Shown here: positions 19,630 through 28,522 of the stretch, in pieces
Numbering within the stretch: the first letter of the stretch is position 1
Layout: each line of letters opens with the position of its first letter
NCBI RefSeq assembly: GCF_002869965.1
Contig: NZ_PEBS01000026.1
Coordinates: forward strand, 1 to 64,000
Length of the DNA: 64,000 nucleotides
From: Janthinobacterium sp. ROICE36
GTDB taxonomy: Bacteria; Pseudomonadota; Gammaproteobacteria; Burkholderiales; Burkholderiaceae_D
Direction: 5' to 3'
Made by a program: the position numbers and the translations under genes
The notes under the pieces: generated by a model
What the model was told of the DNA's origin: nothing
Database searches by the model: none
Seen by the model: the letters and a program-made list of their open reading frames with translations, nothing else

Positions 19630-21504
19630 TTACTTGCCGCCCAAAGGCACCTCGCACAGGCAGTGCGTCAGGGCCATGAACGGTTTGTGCTCGCGCGTAA
19701 TGCCCGACAGCCAGGAGAGGTCCTGCGCCATGCCCAGCGCCGCGTCGGCCGACAAACCCGTACTGGCCAGACCCAGTTTCACGTGCTCGCCCAGCCCCAG
19801 GGTAGCCATGGCCTTGGAGCCGAACATGCCGATCAAACGGTCCACGTTCGATGTTTCCTGCTCCAGGTAAGTTACGCGATAGTCGCTGCCCAGCTTGGCG
19901 CGCTTGGCGGCCGACGCCAGCGCATCGCCATAGCTGCCGATGCGGTCGACCAGGTTGCGCTCCTTCGCCTGCAAGCCTGTCCAGACGCGGCCCTGCGCCA
20001 CTTCATTGATTTTTTCCGGCGTCGTCTTGCGCGCCTTGGCAGCCAGGTTCAGGAAGTCGCCATACACGTGGTTGATCGAGCCCTGGATCACTTGCGCGAA
20101 GCGCGGGTCGAGCGGGCGCAATGGGTTGCCCGCGTCGGCCAGCCAGGTGGTGGGCGAACCGGCCGTGTGGATGCCCAGCTTTTCCACCACCTTGTCGGCC
20201 GTCGGCAGAATCGCGAACACGCCGATGGAACCGGTGATGGTGGCCGCGTCGGCGATCACTTCATCGGACGAGGTGCTGATCCAGTAGCCGCCCGAAGCGG
20301 CCACGTTGCCCATCGAGACGACCACCGGCTTGCCGGCGGCGCGCGTCAGTTCCAGTTCGCGGCGAATCAGTTCTGAGCCGAAGGCGCTGCCGCCCGGCGA
20401 ATCGATACGCAGCACGATGGCCTTGATCGATTTGTCTTCGCGTGCCTGGCGGATCAAACGCGAGGTGGACAGGCCGCCGATGGCGCCCGGTGGCGCGATG
20501 CCGTCGCCGATTTCACCCGACGCAATGACCACGCCGACGGCGTCGCCCATGTGCACGGGGCGCAAGCGCGCCAGGTAATCGGTGTAGTTCACCTGGCGGA
20601 AGTTCGTGCCTTCCGTATTCTTGGCGCCGCGCGCCATCATGAACTGGCGCAGTTCATCGCGCGTTTTCAGGCCGTCGACCAGCTTGGCGTCCAGCGACAG
20701 CTTGCCCAGGTCGCCGCCAGCGGCCGTCATCAGCGCGGGCAGCGCATCGATAGCCTGCAGGATGGCGCCGGCCGGCAGCTTGCGCGCCTTTTCCACATCC
20801 GTCGTGTAGGTGGTCCACAGACCGTTGTTCAGGTAGCGGTCCGCTTCGGCCGCCGCTTCGGAGGGGCCGTTGGCGATGAAAGGCTCGGCCGCGCTCTTGT
20901 ACGTGCCCACTTTCAGCAGGTTCACCGTCACGCCCACTTTATCGAGTGCATCGCGGTAGTAATTGCGGTAGCGGCCAAAGCCTTCCAGCATGACGCCGCC
21001 CATCGGATGCAGGAATACCTCGTCGGCCTTGGCCGCCACCAGGTACTGGCGCTGGTTGTAGCTGGAACCCCAGGCCGTGACTTTCTTGCCCGTGGCACGG
21101 AAGCGCTCCACGCCGGCCGCCACTTCGCGCAGCGACGCCAGGCCGCCGCCCTGCAACTCGTCGAGCAGGATCACCATGGAGCCGATGTTCTTGTCCTTGG
21201 CCGCCGTGTCGAGTACCGCCAGCACGTCGCGCAGCTGCACGCTTTTCTTGGTTTCGCCGCTGACATTGGCCAGCACCGCCTCGCGCACGCCGCCCGGCGT
21301 TTCCTCGACCAGCGGGCCTTGCAAGTCCAGCACCAGGGTAGTCTTTTCCGCCAGGGGCTTGGCGCCGCCGCCAAAGATGGCGATCAGGATGGCGACGACG
21401 ATCAGCAGGAAAATCAGGTTGATGACCGCGCGGCGGGTGGCGTCCAGCGCGCGCCAGAATGCGCCTAAGCCGCGGCGCAGCGGCGGGAAGGGGTTGAGTG
21501 ACAT
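19630..21504 (-). CDS. sppA: Signal peptide peptidase SppA, 67-kDa type
   Basis: The 624-residue protein has one N-terminal membrane anchor (about residues 27-45, VINLIFLLIVVAILIAI) and two tandem S49 protease domains. The catalytic Lys203 lies in VGTYKSAAEPF and the nucleophile Ser404 in GNVAASGGYWIS, matching Lys209 and Ser409 of the E. coli enzyme. SppA degrades cleaved signal peptides at the periplasmic face of the inner membrane. GGAGC lies before the ATG. It stands between the acetyltransferase gene and a symporter gene on the same strand. Confidence 0.93.
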   Translation of the reverse strand: MSLNPFPPLRRGLGAFWRALDATRRAVINLIFLLIVVAILIAIFGGGAKPLAEKTTLVLDLQGPLVEETPGGVREAVLANVSGETKKSVQLRDVLAVLDTAAKDKNIGSMVILLDELQGGGLASLREVAAGVERFRATGKKVTAWGSSYNQRQYLVAAKADEVFLHPMGGVMLEGFGRYRNYYRDALDKVGVTVNLLKVGTYKSAAEPFIANGPSEAAAEADRYLNNGLWTTYTTDVEKARKLPAGAILQAIDALPALMTAAGGDLGKLSLDAKLVDGLKTRDELRQFMMARGAKNTEGTNFRQVNYTDYLARLRPVHMGDAVGVVIASGEIGDGIAPPGAIGGLSTSRLIRQAREDKSIKAIVLRIDSPGGSAFGSELIRRELELTRAAGKPVVVSMGNVAASGGYWISTSSDEVIADAATITGSIGVFAILPTADKVVEKLGIHTAGSPTTWLADAGNPLRPLDPRFAQVIQGSINHVYGDFLNLAAKARKTTPEKINEVAQGRVWTGLQAKERNLVDRIGSYGDALASAAKRAKLGSDYRVTYLEQETSNVDRLIGMFGSKAMATLGLGEHVKLGLASTGLSADAALGMAQDLSWLSGITREHKPFMALTHCLCEVPLGGK

Positions 21505-21579
21505 TGATGCTCCGTGGGTTGATGTACCGAAAGGAAATCAATATAGCTGAAAATGGCTGTGGTCGCCTTGGGATTCGTC

Positions 21580-23058
21580 TTATTTTGACAAGTATTGCGC
21601 GCCTTGGCCGCCCTGCCCTGGCGGCGTGGAAATGAGGAACAGGCCGCCCAGCACCAGGGCGCCATTCAGGATCAGCAATTCCAGGCCGATGCGGTAATGT
21701 GCGAACAGCAGCGCCTGCTCCCCTTCGATCAGCGCGCACAGCAATGGCCCCGCCACGGCCACCAAAGGTACCCAGCGGTCGCGCACGCCGCGCCGGCTCA
21801 AGAGGCCGAAGGCGAACAGGCCCAGCAGCGGACCATAGGTATAGCTGGCCAGCTTCAGGATGATGACGATCATGCTGGGACTATCGATCCACTTGAAGGC
21901 CATGATCAGGAGCAAAAACAGTGCGGAAAACCCCAGGTGGACGCGGCGGCGCCAGCGCATCTGCATGGCCGCACTCAAATCCTGCCTGCGCTGCAGGCCC
22001 AGGATGTCGATGCAGAAGGTGGAGGTCAAGGCAGTGAGCGCCCCGTCCACGCTGGGAAACAGGGCGGAAATGAGGGCGATGAAGAAAATCAGCTGCACCA
22101 CGGCGGGGAAATGCCCCAGCACCACGGCGGGGAACAGTTTATCGCCCGTGGCCGTCACGCCCGCCAGCGGCGCATACAGGTGCAGCAAGCCACCGAGGAA
22201 GAGAAACAGCAGCAGCACGCCGGTCAGCACCACGGTCAGGCTGAGCATGTTCTTTTGCGAATCGCGCAAGGTGAGCACGGAAATGTTCTTTTGCATCATT
22301 TCCTGGTCCATGCCCGTCATGGCGATGGTGATGAACATGCCGGCCACGATGTGCTTCCAGACATAGGCGGGGCTGTCCGGGTCGACGGTGAAGATGCGCG
22401 TGAGTCCCTGCGCGCGCATGCGCTCAAGGCTGTCGATGAGGGACAGGTCCATCTCGCGCAGCAAAAACACGCTGCAAATCACCAGCCCCGCCAGCATGCA
22501 GGCCGTTTGCAGGGTATCGGTCCAGACGATGGTTTTCACGCCGCCCTCATAGGTGTAGAGCAAAATCAGCAGCAGCGCGACAGCGGCCGTCAGCCAGAAC
22601 GGCACGCCGAAGCTGTCGAGTATCGTCGCCTGCAGGATATTGACCACCAGATACAGCCGCGCCGTGGCGCCAAGCAAGCGCGACAGGATGAAAAACGCTG
22701 CCCCGCTCTGGTAGGAACGCCGTCCCAGGCGCAATTCCAGGTAGCGGTAAATCGACGTCAGCTGCAGCCGGTAATACAGCGGCAGCAAGATGAACGTGAT
22801 GGCCAGGTAACCGAGTACATAGCCGAGCATCAGCTGGATGTAGCCGAAACCGTTGCTCCCCACGGCGCCCGGCACGCTGATGAAGGTGACGCCCGTGAGC
22901 GTGGTGCCGACCATGCCGAAGGCCACCAGCATCCAGTTGCTATCCTTGTTGCCGATGAAAAAACTGTCGTTGGTGGCGTGGCGCGAGGTACGCCACGCCA
23001 CGCCCAGCAGGATCAGGAAATACGCGAGGACGACGGCAAACAGGATGGTGGGGGACAT
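21580..23058 (-). CDS. Sodium:solute symporter family (SSS) transporter
   Basis: The 492-residue protein is almost entirely hydrophobic helices (roughly 13 predicted by eye). It starts LFAVVLAYFLILLGVAWRTS and contains SSS features such as the conserved GTTLTGVTFISVPGAV stretch in TM2 and the GGVKTIVWTDTLQTACM loop. SSS proteins use the LeuT fold to bring solutes in with sodium. The substrate cannot be assigned. It sits 75 bp upstream of sppA on the same strand. Confidence 0.85.
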   Translation of the reverse strand: MSPTILFAVVLAYFLILLGVAWRTSRHATNDSFFIGNKDSNWMLVAFGMVGTTLTGVTFISVPGAVGSNGFGYIQLMLGYVLGYLAITFILLPLYYRLQLTSIYRYLELRLGRRSYQSGAAFFILSRLLGATARLYLVVNILQATILDSFGVPFWLTAAVALLLILLYTYEGGVKTIVWTDTLQTACMLAGLVICSVFLLREMDLSLIDSLERMRAQGLTRIFTVDPDSPAYVWKHIVAGMFITIAMTGMDQEMMQKNISVLTLRDSQKNMLSLTVVLTGVLLLFLFLGGLLHLYAPLAGVTATGDKLFPAVVLGHFPAVVQLIFFIALISALFPSVDGALTALTSTFCIDILGLQRRQDLSAAMQMRWRRRVHLGFSALFLLLIMAFKWIDSPSMIVIILKLASYTYGPLLGLFAFGLLSRRGVRDRWVPLVAVAGPLLCALIEGEQALLFAHYRIGLELLILNGALVLGGLFLISTPPGQGGQGAQYLSK

Positions 23059-23127
23059 GGGCGTTGCGCTGGCGGCAAAGAGGAACAGGGGCAGAAATAT
23101 ACAGCAACGCCCCTATTTACGCCGGCA

Positions 23128-24345
23128 TCAGCAGCCGCTCGGTTTCACGCGCTCCACTTCCAGCCCGAACCATGGACGCAAGCGCGTGCCGACGACGTTG
23201 CCGACGAAGGCGCAGACCAGCCACAGCCAGCCGTGCAGGCTGCCCGAGACGATGCCGCTGAAATACGCGCCGATATTGCAGCCATACGCCAGGCGCGCGC
23301 CGTAGCCGAGCAGCAAGCCGCCGACGATGGCGGCGATCAGCGAACGGCGCGGGATGCGCCACACGGGCGCATAACGGCCGGCCAGCGCCGCCGCCAGCAT
23401 GGCGCCCAGCACGATGCCGATATCCATCACGGAAGTCTTGTCTTGCGTCAATGGCGCGGCCAGGGCGGCGGCGTTGGCCTTGGTGGACCAGTAGGCCCAG
23501 CTGGCCATGTCGATGCCGACCAGGGACGCCGCTTTCGCGCCCCACAGCGCAAACGCGGACGTCACGCCCCACGGCTTGCCCGACAGCGCCAGGGTGGCAA
23601 AGTTCAGCACGACGAGCGCGACGGCGCCCGCCACCAGCGGCCACGGGCCATGCAGCCAGGGCGACGCCTGCGCGGGCCGCAGTGGCGTGGCAACGAGCTT
23701 GCCATGACGGCGCTTTTCAACGAGCACCGTGAGGCCGGCGATCAGCGCAAAGACGCTCCAGTTCAGCACCAGCGCGGGCGCCAGGCCCAGGCTTGTGACG
23801 AGGGAAATGGGTTTCAATTGCGGCAGCGCCGTCCAGAATGGCATGTGCGCCGTGCCGATCACGGAGCCGACGATGAAGGCCGCCAGGGTGATGAGCATGC
23901 GCGTGCTGCCGCCACCGACCGTGTACAAGGTGCCGGAAGCGCAGCCGCCGCCCAGCTGCATGCCGATGCCGAAAAGGAAGGCACCGACAATCACCGAAGT
24001 GCCGGCCGGCGAGACCAGGCCCGCCACGGGCGTGCCGAACAGCGTGCCGGCAGACAGGGCGGGGAAGAACAGCGCCACGCCCACGGCCAGCATCAGCATT
24101 TGCGCGCGCAAGCCGTCGCCGCGGCCATCGGCAATGAAGACGCGCCAGGCCGACGTAAAGCCGAAGGCCGCGTGATACAGGGTGACGCCAAGCAAGGCGC
24201 CCACCACGTACAGCGCGGACAGCGTGGCGCCCACCGTCAGCGCCAGATACCAGGCACCGAGCACGATGAGCAACAGGGCAACGCCCAGCGGTTTCGGATT
24301 GAGGGCGGCGCGCAGGCGCAAGGGTGACATTGCGGTATCGGACAT
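23128..24345 (-). CDS. YeeE/YedE family membrane protein (TsuA-like, sulfur compound transport)
   Basis: About 405 residues from ATG 24343-24345 (MSDTAMSPLRL). Two repeats of the YeeE/YedE fold are visible. The first carries GMQLGGGCASGTLYTVGGGS and the second carries GYGARLAYGCNIGAYFSGI; these cysteine motifs line the substrate path in TsuA, which imports thiosulfate. Many membrane helices are predicted. Start choice is uncertain because no good ribosome binding site is seen; ATG 24328-24330 is an alternative. No TsuB/SirA-like small partner gene is next to it. Family assignment is firm, substrate is inference. Confidence 0.82.
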   Translation of the reverse strand: MSDTAMSPLRLRAALNPKPLGVALLLIVLGAWYLALTVGATLSALYVVGALLGVTLYHAAFGFTSAWRVFIADGRGDGLRAQMLMLAVGVALFFPALSAGTLFGTPVAGLVSPAGTSVIVGAFLFGIGMQLGGGCASGTLYTVGGGSTRMLITLAAFIVGSVIGTAHMPFWTALPQLKPISLVTSLGLAPALVLNWSVFALIAGLTVLVEKRRHGKLVATPLRPAQASPWLHGPWPLVAGAVALVVLNFATLALSGKPWGVTSAFALWGAKAASLVGIDMASWAYWSTKANAAALAAPLTQDKTSVMDIGIVLGAMLAAALAGRYAPVWRIPRRSLIAAIVGGLLLGYGARLAYGCNIGAYFSGIVSGSLHGWLWLVCAFVGNVVGTRLRPWFGLEVERVKPSGC

Positions 24346-24508
24346 GGGGAGTAGGGGCGAGAGGAAGGTAAACGTCATTCTCGCCCGTTTTGGTATTTTC
24401 TGCCAGCAACTTACTTGTAACCCAGGCCAACCGGCCCAGGGCTGAGTGCGCCACGGCATGAATCGACTTTTCACCGCCAGCACGCACGGGAATAGGATAG
24501 CGCCGGTC

Positions 24509-24934
24509 CAGGCCGGCGCCCCAGGCGCCTCCGGCGATGCCCAGATTGCAGGCGGCGATATTCAGGCCCGAGGCCACGTTGACGGCGCGCGGCATAAAGT
24601 GCTCCGCTTGCTGCACCACATACACTTGCAGACCGGCAACGTTACCGAAGGCCACGGAGACGCCATACACCAGCAGCAGGCGCGGCTGGGCCAGCACCTG
24701 TACTTGCTGCAACAAGGAGGCAGGCTTGCTGTGGGCAATATTCGATGGCACCTACAGCAGACTGCCGATGAACGCCACCAGGCCCGGGGCCTGGACGGCG
24801 AGGAAAGTTTCGCGCCAGCCGAAATGCTGGCCGATGAAGGTGCCCAGCGGCACGCCCGTCACCAGGGCCACGCTCAAGCCCGTAAACATGATGGCAGATG
24901 CGCTGAGGGTCAGCGCGAGCGGGGCAATGGGCAT
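24509..24934 (-). pseudogene. MFS (DHA1 family) transporter remnant with internal deletions
   Basis: Reading from ATG 24932-24934, which still has GGAG upstream, the product starts like an AraJ/YdhP-type transporter (MPIAPLALTLSA) and jumps directly to the TM5 region (SAIMFTGLSVALVTGVPLG), losing roughly 100 residues. An in-frame TAG follows (24752-24754). The frame continues with the mid-loop (SLLQQVQVLAQPRLLLVYGV) and then jumps to the TM10 region (FGNVAGLQVYVVQQAEH), losing about 75 residues, before ending after NLGIAGGAWGAGL. Everything after that is lost. All pieces lie in one frame, so the deletions were in-frame. It cannot encode a transporter. Confidence 0.85.
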
Positions 24935-25078
24935 GACAAACTCCGATAAAAGATGTAGTCATGCAGTATCGGGGTTTTCTTTGTAGCGAAAAATACCTCA
25001 TCGGGCAGAAGATACTTGCGCCTGAATCAATAATATAGCAATCTGCTACACTGGCCCGATCAAAACCGGAGCTGTTGC

Positions 25079-25315
25079 ATGAATTCAGAAAAACTGGCGC
25101 TGCTGCTCACACGCGAAATGCCATATGGGAAATATCAGGGACGCTTGCTGGCCGACTTGCCGGGACACTATCTGGGCTGGTTCGCGCGCGAGGGCTTTCC
25201 CTCGGGCGAACTGGGCAGCTTGATCGCGCTGATGTACGAGCTCGACCACAATGATTTACGCGGCTTGCTCGACCCCTTGCGCACGCGCAAATCGCCGTGG
25301 CGGCCGGGGGAATAA
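25079..25315 (+). CDS. DUF3820 family small protein
   Basis: The 78-residue protein contains the family core MPYGKYQGRLLADLPGHYL followed by WFAREGFPSGELGSLIALMYEL. This compact domain is common in proteobacteria and is of unconfirmed function; it has been described as a putative quorum-sensing-regulated virulence factor family. GGAGC lies seven bases before the ATG. It converges with the glutaredoxin-like gene, whose stop is 8 bp away. Confidence 0.85.
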   Translation: MNSEKLALLLTREMPYGKYQGRLLADLPGHYLGWFAREGFPSGELGSLIALMYELDHNDLRGLLDPLRTRKSPWRPGE

Positions 25316-25323
25316 GCCAGGTC

Positions 25324-25707
25324 TTAAAACTGGCGCACCTTCTTCGCCAGCATGGCGCTGAACTCGCCATTTTCCACCAGTTTTTGCAGCTCGCTGGCGC
25401 CGCCAATGAGCACGCCATTGACAAAGACCAGGGGGAAAGTCGGCCAGCCCGTCCACATTTTCAAGGCATTGCGGCGATGCCACTGGTTCAGATAGCTGCC
25501 GTATTGCAGGTACTGGTAGGGCGTGCCCAGCACGTCGAGGATCTTGCGCGCCTTTCGCGGAAACGGATTGAGCGCCATGCCGACCACCACCACCTGGTGC
25601 GCGGCGATGGCAGCCTGCACTTCGCGTACGATGTCCTGGTGCTTGCTGCCGATCAAAGGGCGAGCGGCGGGATGAATCTGGGCTTCGTCAAGGATGGCGC
25701 GGGTCAT
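25324..25707 (-). CDS. Glutaredoxin-fold protein lacking the active-site cysteine
   Basis: The 127-residue protein has the monothiol-glutaredoxin pattern: VVVGMALNPFPRKARKIL in place of the CGFS loop, then WPTFPLVFVNGVLIGGASEL, the TVP-like and GG-D glutathione-binding segments. The active-site position reads NPFP with no Cys, and I see no cysteine anywhere in the protein. Thiol chemistry is therefore unlikely; a binding or regulatory role is possible. The start ATG 25705-25707 is the first that leaves only this domain; a longer upstream frame reads through non-coding-like sequence. Confidence 0.75.
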   Translation of the reverse strand: MTRAILDEAQIHPAARPLIGSKHQDIVREVQAAIAAHQVVVVGMALNPFPRKARKILDVLGTPYQYLQYGSYLNQWHRRNALKMWTGWPTFPLVFVNGVLIGGASELQKLVENGEFSAMLAKKVRQF

Positions 25708-25806
25708 GAAAGTCCTAGGGTGAGTGGCATGCGGATCACGCATTGTGCCACGCGCACAGGCTGGCGTGCGCTTCACTGCGCTTCTTCGCCTCTTTGCGTG
25801 AAATAA

Positions 25807-26352
25807 ATGCAAGGAATCACGCCCCTGTTCCAGTATCGCCACACCCGCCGCCTGATCGCTTCGCTTCTGCTCGCCGCCAGTTGCACCAGCGCCCACGCCG
25901 CTGCCAATCCTGGACTCGAAACGGGCTTGCTCCATGCGCTGCACCTGAAAAAGGGCACGACGGACAGAGTCGGTACCTCGGGCAAGGCCATCCGGGCCGA
26001 CATGCGCGAAGGCTACATCGGCAAGCACCCCGACCAGCGCGCCGACTGCACCGATTACTACCTGCTGAAAAAACCGGCCAGCTTCATGGGGCATGAACTG
26101 GTGCGCATCGAGGAAGAATACATCCCGCAATACATCGGCTGCTGCGTCAACCCCGGCGCCGGCGTGATGGTCAGGGTGCGCGGTAAGACGCAGAAGCTGC
26201 AAGCGTTCGCCCGTGCCCAGCGCTGCACCTTGCGCGACCCTGTCGATATCCGGCATGAACTGAACAAGGTGGTCATCAAGACCCGGCTGCCCAAGGGCCA
26301 TTACGCGGCATTGAGCTGCCGGGAACGCGATGCCGAGCGCGATGAGCCGTAA
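25807..26352 (+). CDS. Secreted protein of unknown function
   Basis: The 181-residue product starts with a positively charged stretch and a hydrophobic core, RRLIASLLLAASCTSAHAAA, a likely signal peptide cut after AHA. The mature part has cysteines in ADCTDYY, YIGCCVNPG, QRCTLRD and LSCRER, which may form disulfides in the periplasm. I do not recognise a domain. The ATG has only a weak ribosome binding site, so the start is provisional. It diverges from the glutaredoxin-like gene across about 100 bp. Confidence 0.65.
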   Translation: MQGITPLFQYRHTRRLIASLLLAASCTSAHAAANPGLETGLLHALHLKKGTTDRVGTSGKAIRADMREGYIGKHPDQRADCTDYYLLKKPASFMGHELVRIEEEYIPQYIGCCVNPGAGVMVRVRGKTQKLQAFARAQRCTLRDPVDIRHELNKVVIKTRLPKGHYAALSCRERDAERDEP

Positions 26353-26404
26353 GCCGTAACATGGCCGCCCGCCTTCCGCCCTGCGCAAGTACGCTATCGC
26401 CACC

Positions 26405-27049
26405 TCAAGTCATCGTGGCCGTCGAATACGGTGATTGGACCTGCCAGCCCAGGCTTGCATACAGTTTCAAGCCATCCTCGGTTGCCACCAGCACCCGGCG
26501 CGCGCTGCCTGATCTCTGCCTGGCCGCCAGCGCGGCGATCAATACTCGCCCCAGCCCCCGGCGCCGGTGCGCGGCTTCGGTGACAATGCGGTCAAAAACA
26601 AAGACGCGGGCATGTTCCACGGCGTGGCCGCTGGCGGCAACAGTGCCCTCGCCGGTGACAATCCGCGCCATCGTGATGGCCTGTGACGTTGCCACTTCCA
26701 GCCGGTAGCCGGCCGGCAAGGCTGGTGCATGCAGACTGCCTTCCTGGGTCATGAAAAAGCCGCCAGGCAGCAATTGCCACCGAGGCGGCAAGAGACGGAG
26801 CAATTGCTCCCCCGAACCACACATCTTGATGAAGATATGCGGACCGTGAATCGAGGCTGCCAACGCGCTAATGCCTGGAGCAGGCCCTGGAAAAACGTAG
26901 CGCCGGATTTCCCCCGGCAAGCCCGTCTCGACGCGCCAGCCGCCATGATCGGGCACGGGTAGCGCCAAACCACGTGCCATGGAACGTGCCGTCAGCCAGG
27001 CAGCAAGAAGGCCGGGCTCAAGCAGATGCGCATTTCCTTGCTCCTCCAT
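26405..27049 (-). CDS. GNAT family N-acetyltransferase
   Basis: The 214-residue protein has its GNAT signature in the C-terminal half: FVFDRIVTEAAHRRRGLG, with the RRRGLGR acetyl-CoA loop, then VLIAALAARQRSGSARRVLV and LYASLGWQVQS. The N-terminal half is less typical (GEIRRYVFPGPAPGISALA). ATG 27047-27049 is chosen because it keeps the conserved part and follows a weak purine-rich site; an upstream in-frame extension has poor coding character and overlaps the phosphotransferase gene. Substrate unknown. Confidence 0.8.
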   Translation of the reverse strand: MEEQGNAHLLEPGLLAAWLTARSMARGLALPVPDHGGWRVETGLPGEIRRYVFPGPAPGISALAASIHGPHIFIKMCGSGEQLLRLLPPRWQLLPGGFFMTQEGSLHAPALPAGYRLEVATSQAITMARIVTGEGTVAASGHAVEHARVFVFDRIVTEAAHRRRGLGRVLIAALAARQRSGSARRVLVATEDGLKLYASLGWQVQSPYSTATMT

Positions 27050-27119
27050 CGCCAGGCTCCCACAGTCGTCCCTGCTGCTGATGCCAGCGTGCAGCCGGCG
27101 GCTACCCGCCGGCCCCCAT

Positions 27120-27941
27120 TCAGAACAGTTCGTCGAGCAGCAAATAAAATTGCAGCTTGCCTTGATCGGCATCAAGGATCCCATATTGCTGCACAAACCT
27201 TTGCTGTAGCGCGGCATCCAACTCACCGAGACTACGCCAGACGATGGCCAGGTCCTGGTAGCGGTCGGCAACGCCGGCCCGTCCCACGTCGATGCAGCCG
27301 ACGACGGCGCCTTCCTGCAGGAGGATATTCTCCAGCGAAAAATCGCCATGCGTCACGGCGAGCTCGGGCACCAGGGGCAGGCAATCCTGCAGCGCCGCCC
27401 ACACCTGCTGTGCCGTCCAGCCTTCCCGCCCGGCATCGAAATCGTCAGCATCGACCAGGCCCGCATCGATGCGCTGGCGTGCCTGGGCCAGCCGAACAGC
27501 ATGGCCGGCGTCGAACGGACAGGTAGCCACCGGCAGCGCATGCAAGCGGCGCAGGAAGGCCGCCAGCGCGTCGACCACGACGGGGCCCAGCGCGGGGTGC
27601 GCTTCCAGCACCGCGGACGCCGTCGTGCCAGGCAGCGCAGTCAGCAGCAGCCATGCCTGGTCCGGGTCTGCCCGGCGGGCGAACTGCACCACGGCCGGCA
27701 CGGGAAGGTATGGCGCCAGCCAGCGCAGGCGCGCCATTTCATCGGCGAGGTCGGCGGCGGCGCTACCCCTGCCGTGCTTCAGGTACAAGTCCGGCGCAGC
27801 GGCCCTGCCCTGCAGCCGGTAGACGGCGGCGTCCGACGCTCCGACGCTGTCGCTCGCCCACGCATACGCTGCCAGTGCGGCGCGCATGTGGGCGGGCATG
27901 GTGGCCATCACGGCGGCTTGTTTCTTTTCGGAGATCGTCAT
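27120..27941 (-). CDS. Aminoglycoside 3'-phosphotransferase-like kinase, APH(3') family
   Basis: The 273-residue protein has the whole APH(3') layout. The ATP-binding lysine is probably K55 in LYLKHG. The catalytic loop THGDFSLENIL has D200 and N205. The magnesium-binding D218 is in IDVGRAGVADRYQDLA, a block diagnostic of APH(3') enzymes, and the C-terminus ends FYLLLDELF much like neomycin kinases. These enzymes phosphorylate the 3'-OH of kanamycin-type drugs. It sits between ordinary chromosomal genes with no mobile element nearby, so it looks like an intrinsic gene. Whether it gives resistance is unknown. Confidence 0.85.
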   Translation of the reverse strand: MTISEKKQAAVMATMPAHMRAALAAYAWASDSVGASDAAVYRLQGRAAAPDLYLKHGRGSAAADLADEMARLRWLAPYLPVPAVVQFARRADPDQAWLLLTALPGTTASAVLEAHPALGPVVVDALAAFLRRLHALPVATCPFDAGHAVRLAQARQRIDAGLVDADDFDAGREGWTAQQVWAALQDCLPLVPELAVTHGDFSLENILLQEGAVVGCIDVGRAGVADRYQDLAIVWRSLGELDAALQQRFVQQYGILDADQGKLQFYLLLDELF

Positions 27942-27957
27942 TTGCCTGGACTGTGGC

Positions 27958-28446
27958 CTATCCCAGCGGCACGTGCAAGCCCATCTTGAGGCAAGTCAAG
28001 GCCACCGAAGTGCGGTAGCGCCGGATATTGTCGTCGCCGCCGAACAAACGTTCCGTCAGCGCCTCGTATTCGGCCATGCTGCTGGCGGTAATGATCAGCA
28101 GGTAATCGGCCTCGCCCGTGATGCCATAGCATTGCTGGATGGCAGGCTCGGCCATGATGCGCGCGCGCAGGCCGGCCGTGCGCAGCGGATGCTCGTCGTG
28201 CAGGTGCACTTCCACCGTCAGTATCAGGGGGCGGCCCAGGCGATTCGCGTCGAGCACGGCCACTTCATGACGGATCACGCCGCTTTCGCGCAGGCGGCGG
28301 ATGCGTCGCTGCACGGCCGGTGCGGACAAATGCACGGCGTGGGCGATTTCGCGCTGCGAGGTCGTATTGTCTCGCTGCAAGATGTCCAGGATCGCCAGGT
28401 CGAAGGCATCGAGGGTGAGGGAAGGCGTGAGCGAAAGTTGCGTCAT
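27958..28446 (-). CDS. Lrp/AsnC family transcriptional regulator
   Basis: The 162-residue protein has the N-terminal winged helix-turn-helix (LDAFDLAILDILQRDNTTSQ, REIAHAVHLSAPAVQRRIRRL) and the C-terminal RAM/AsnC ligand domain (CYGITGEADYLLIITASSM). ATG 28444-28446 is chosen as the start; upstream codons overlap the promoter region. It is divergent from the RhtA-like exporter gene, 76 bp apart. Lrp-type regulators commonly sense amino acids and control a divergent exporter, so it probably regulates that neighbour. Confidence 0.9.
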   Translation of the reverse strand: MTQLSLTPSLTLDAFDLAILDILQRDNTTSQREIAHAVHLSAPAVQRRIRRLRESGVIRHEVAVLDANRLGRPLILTVEVHLHDEHPLRTAGLRARIMAEPAIQQCYGITGEADYLLIITASSMAEYEALTERLFGGDDNIRRYRTSVALTCLKMGLHVPLG

Positions 28447-28522
28447 GATGATCAAAATACAGTGCAAATATCGGAGCAGACACAATAAACTTTCATGCTT
28501 CCGATATCAAGTCATACTCGCC

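Noticed and set aside
21595..24327. Very long plus-strand open frame (910 codons) opposite the symporter and YeeE genes
   Set aside because: It is rich in Gln, His, Arg and Ala with no domain, and it is antisense to two clear membrane protein genes. Long antisense frames are expected at this GC content.
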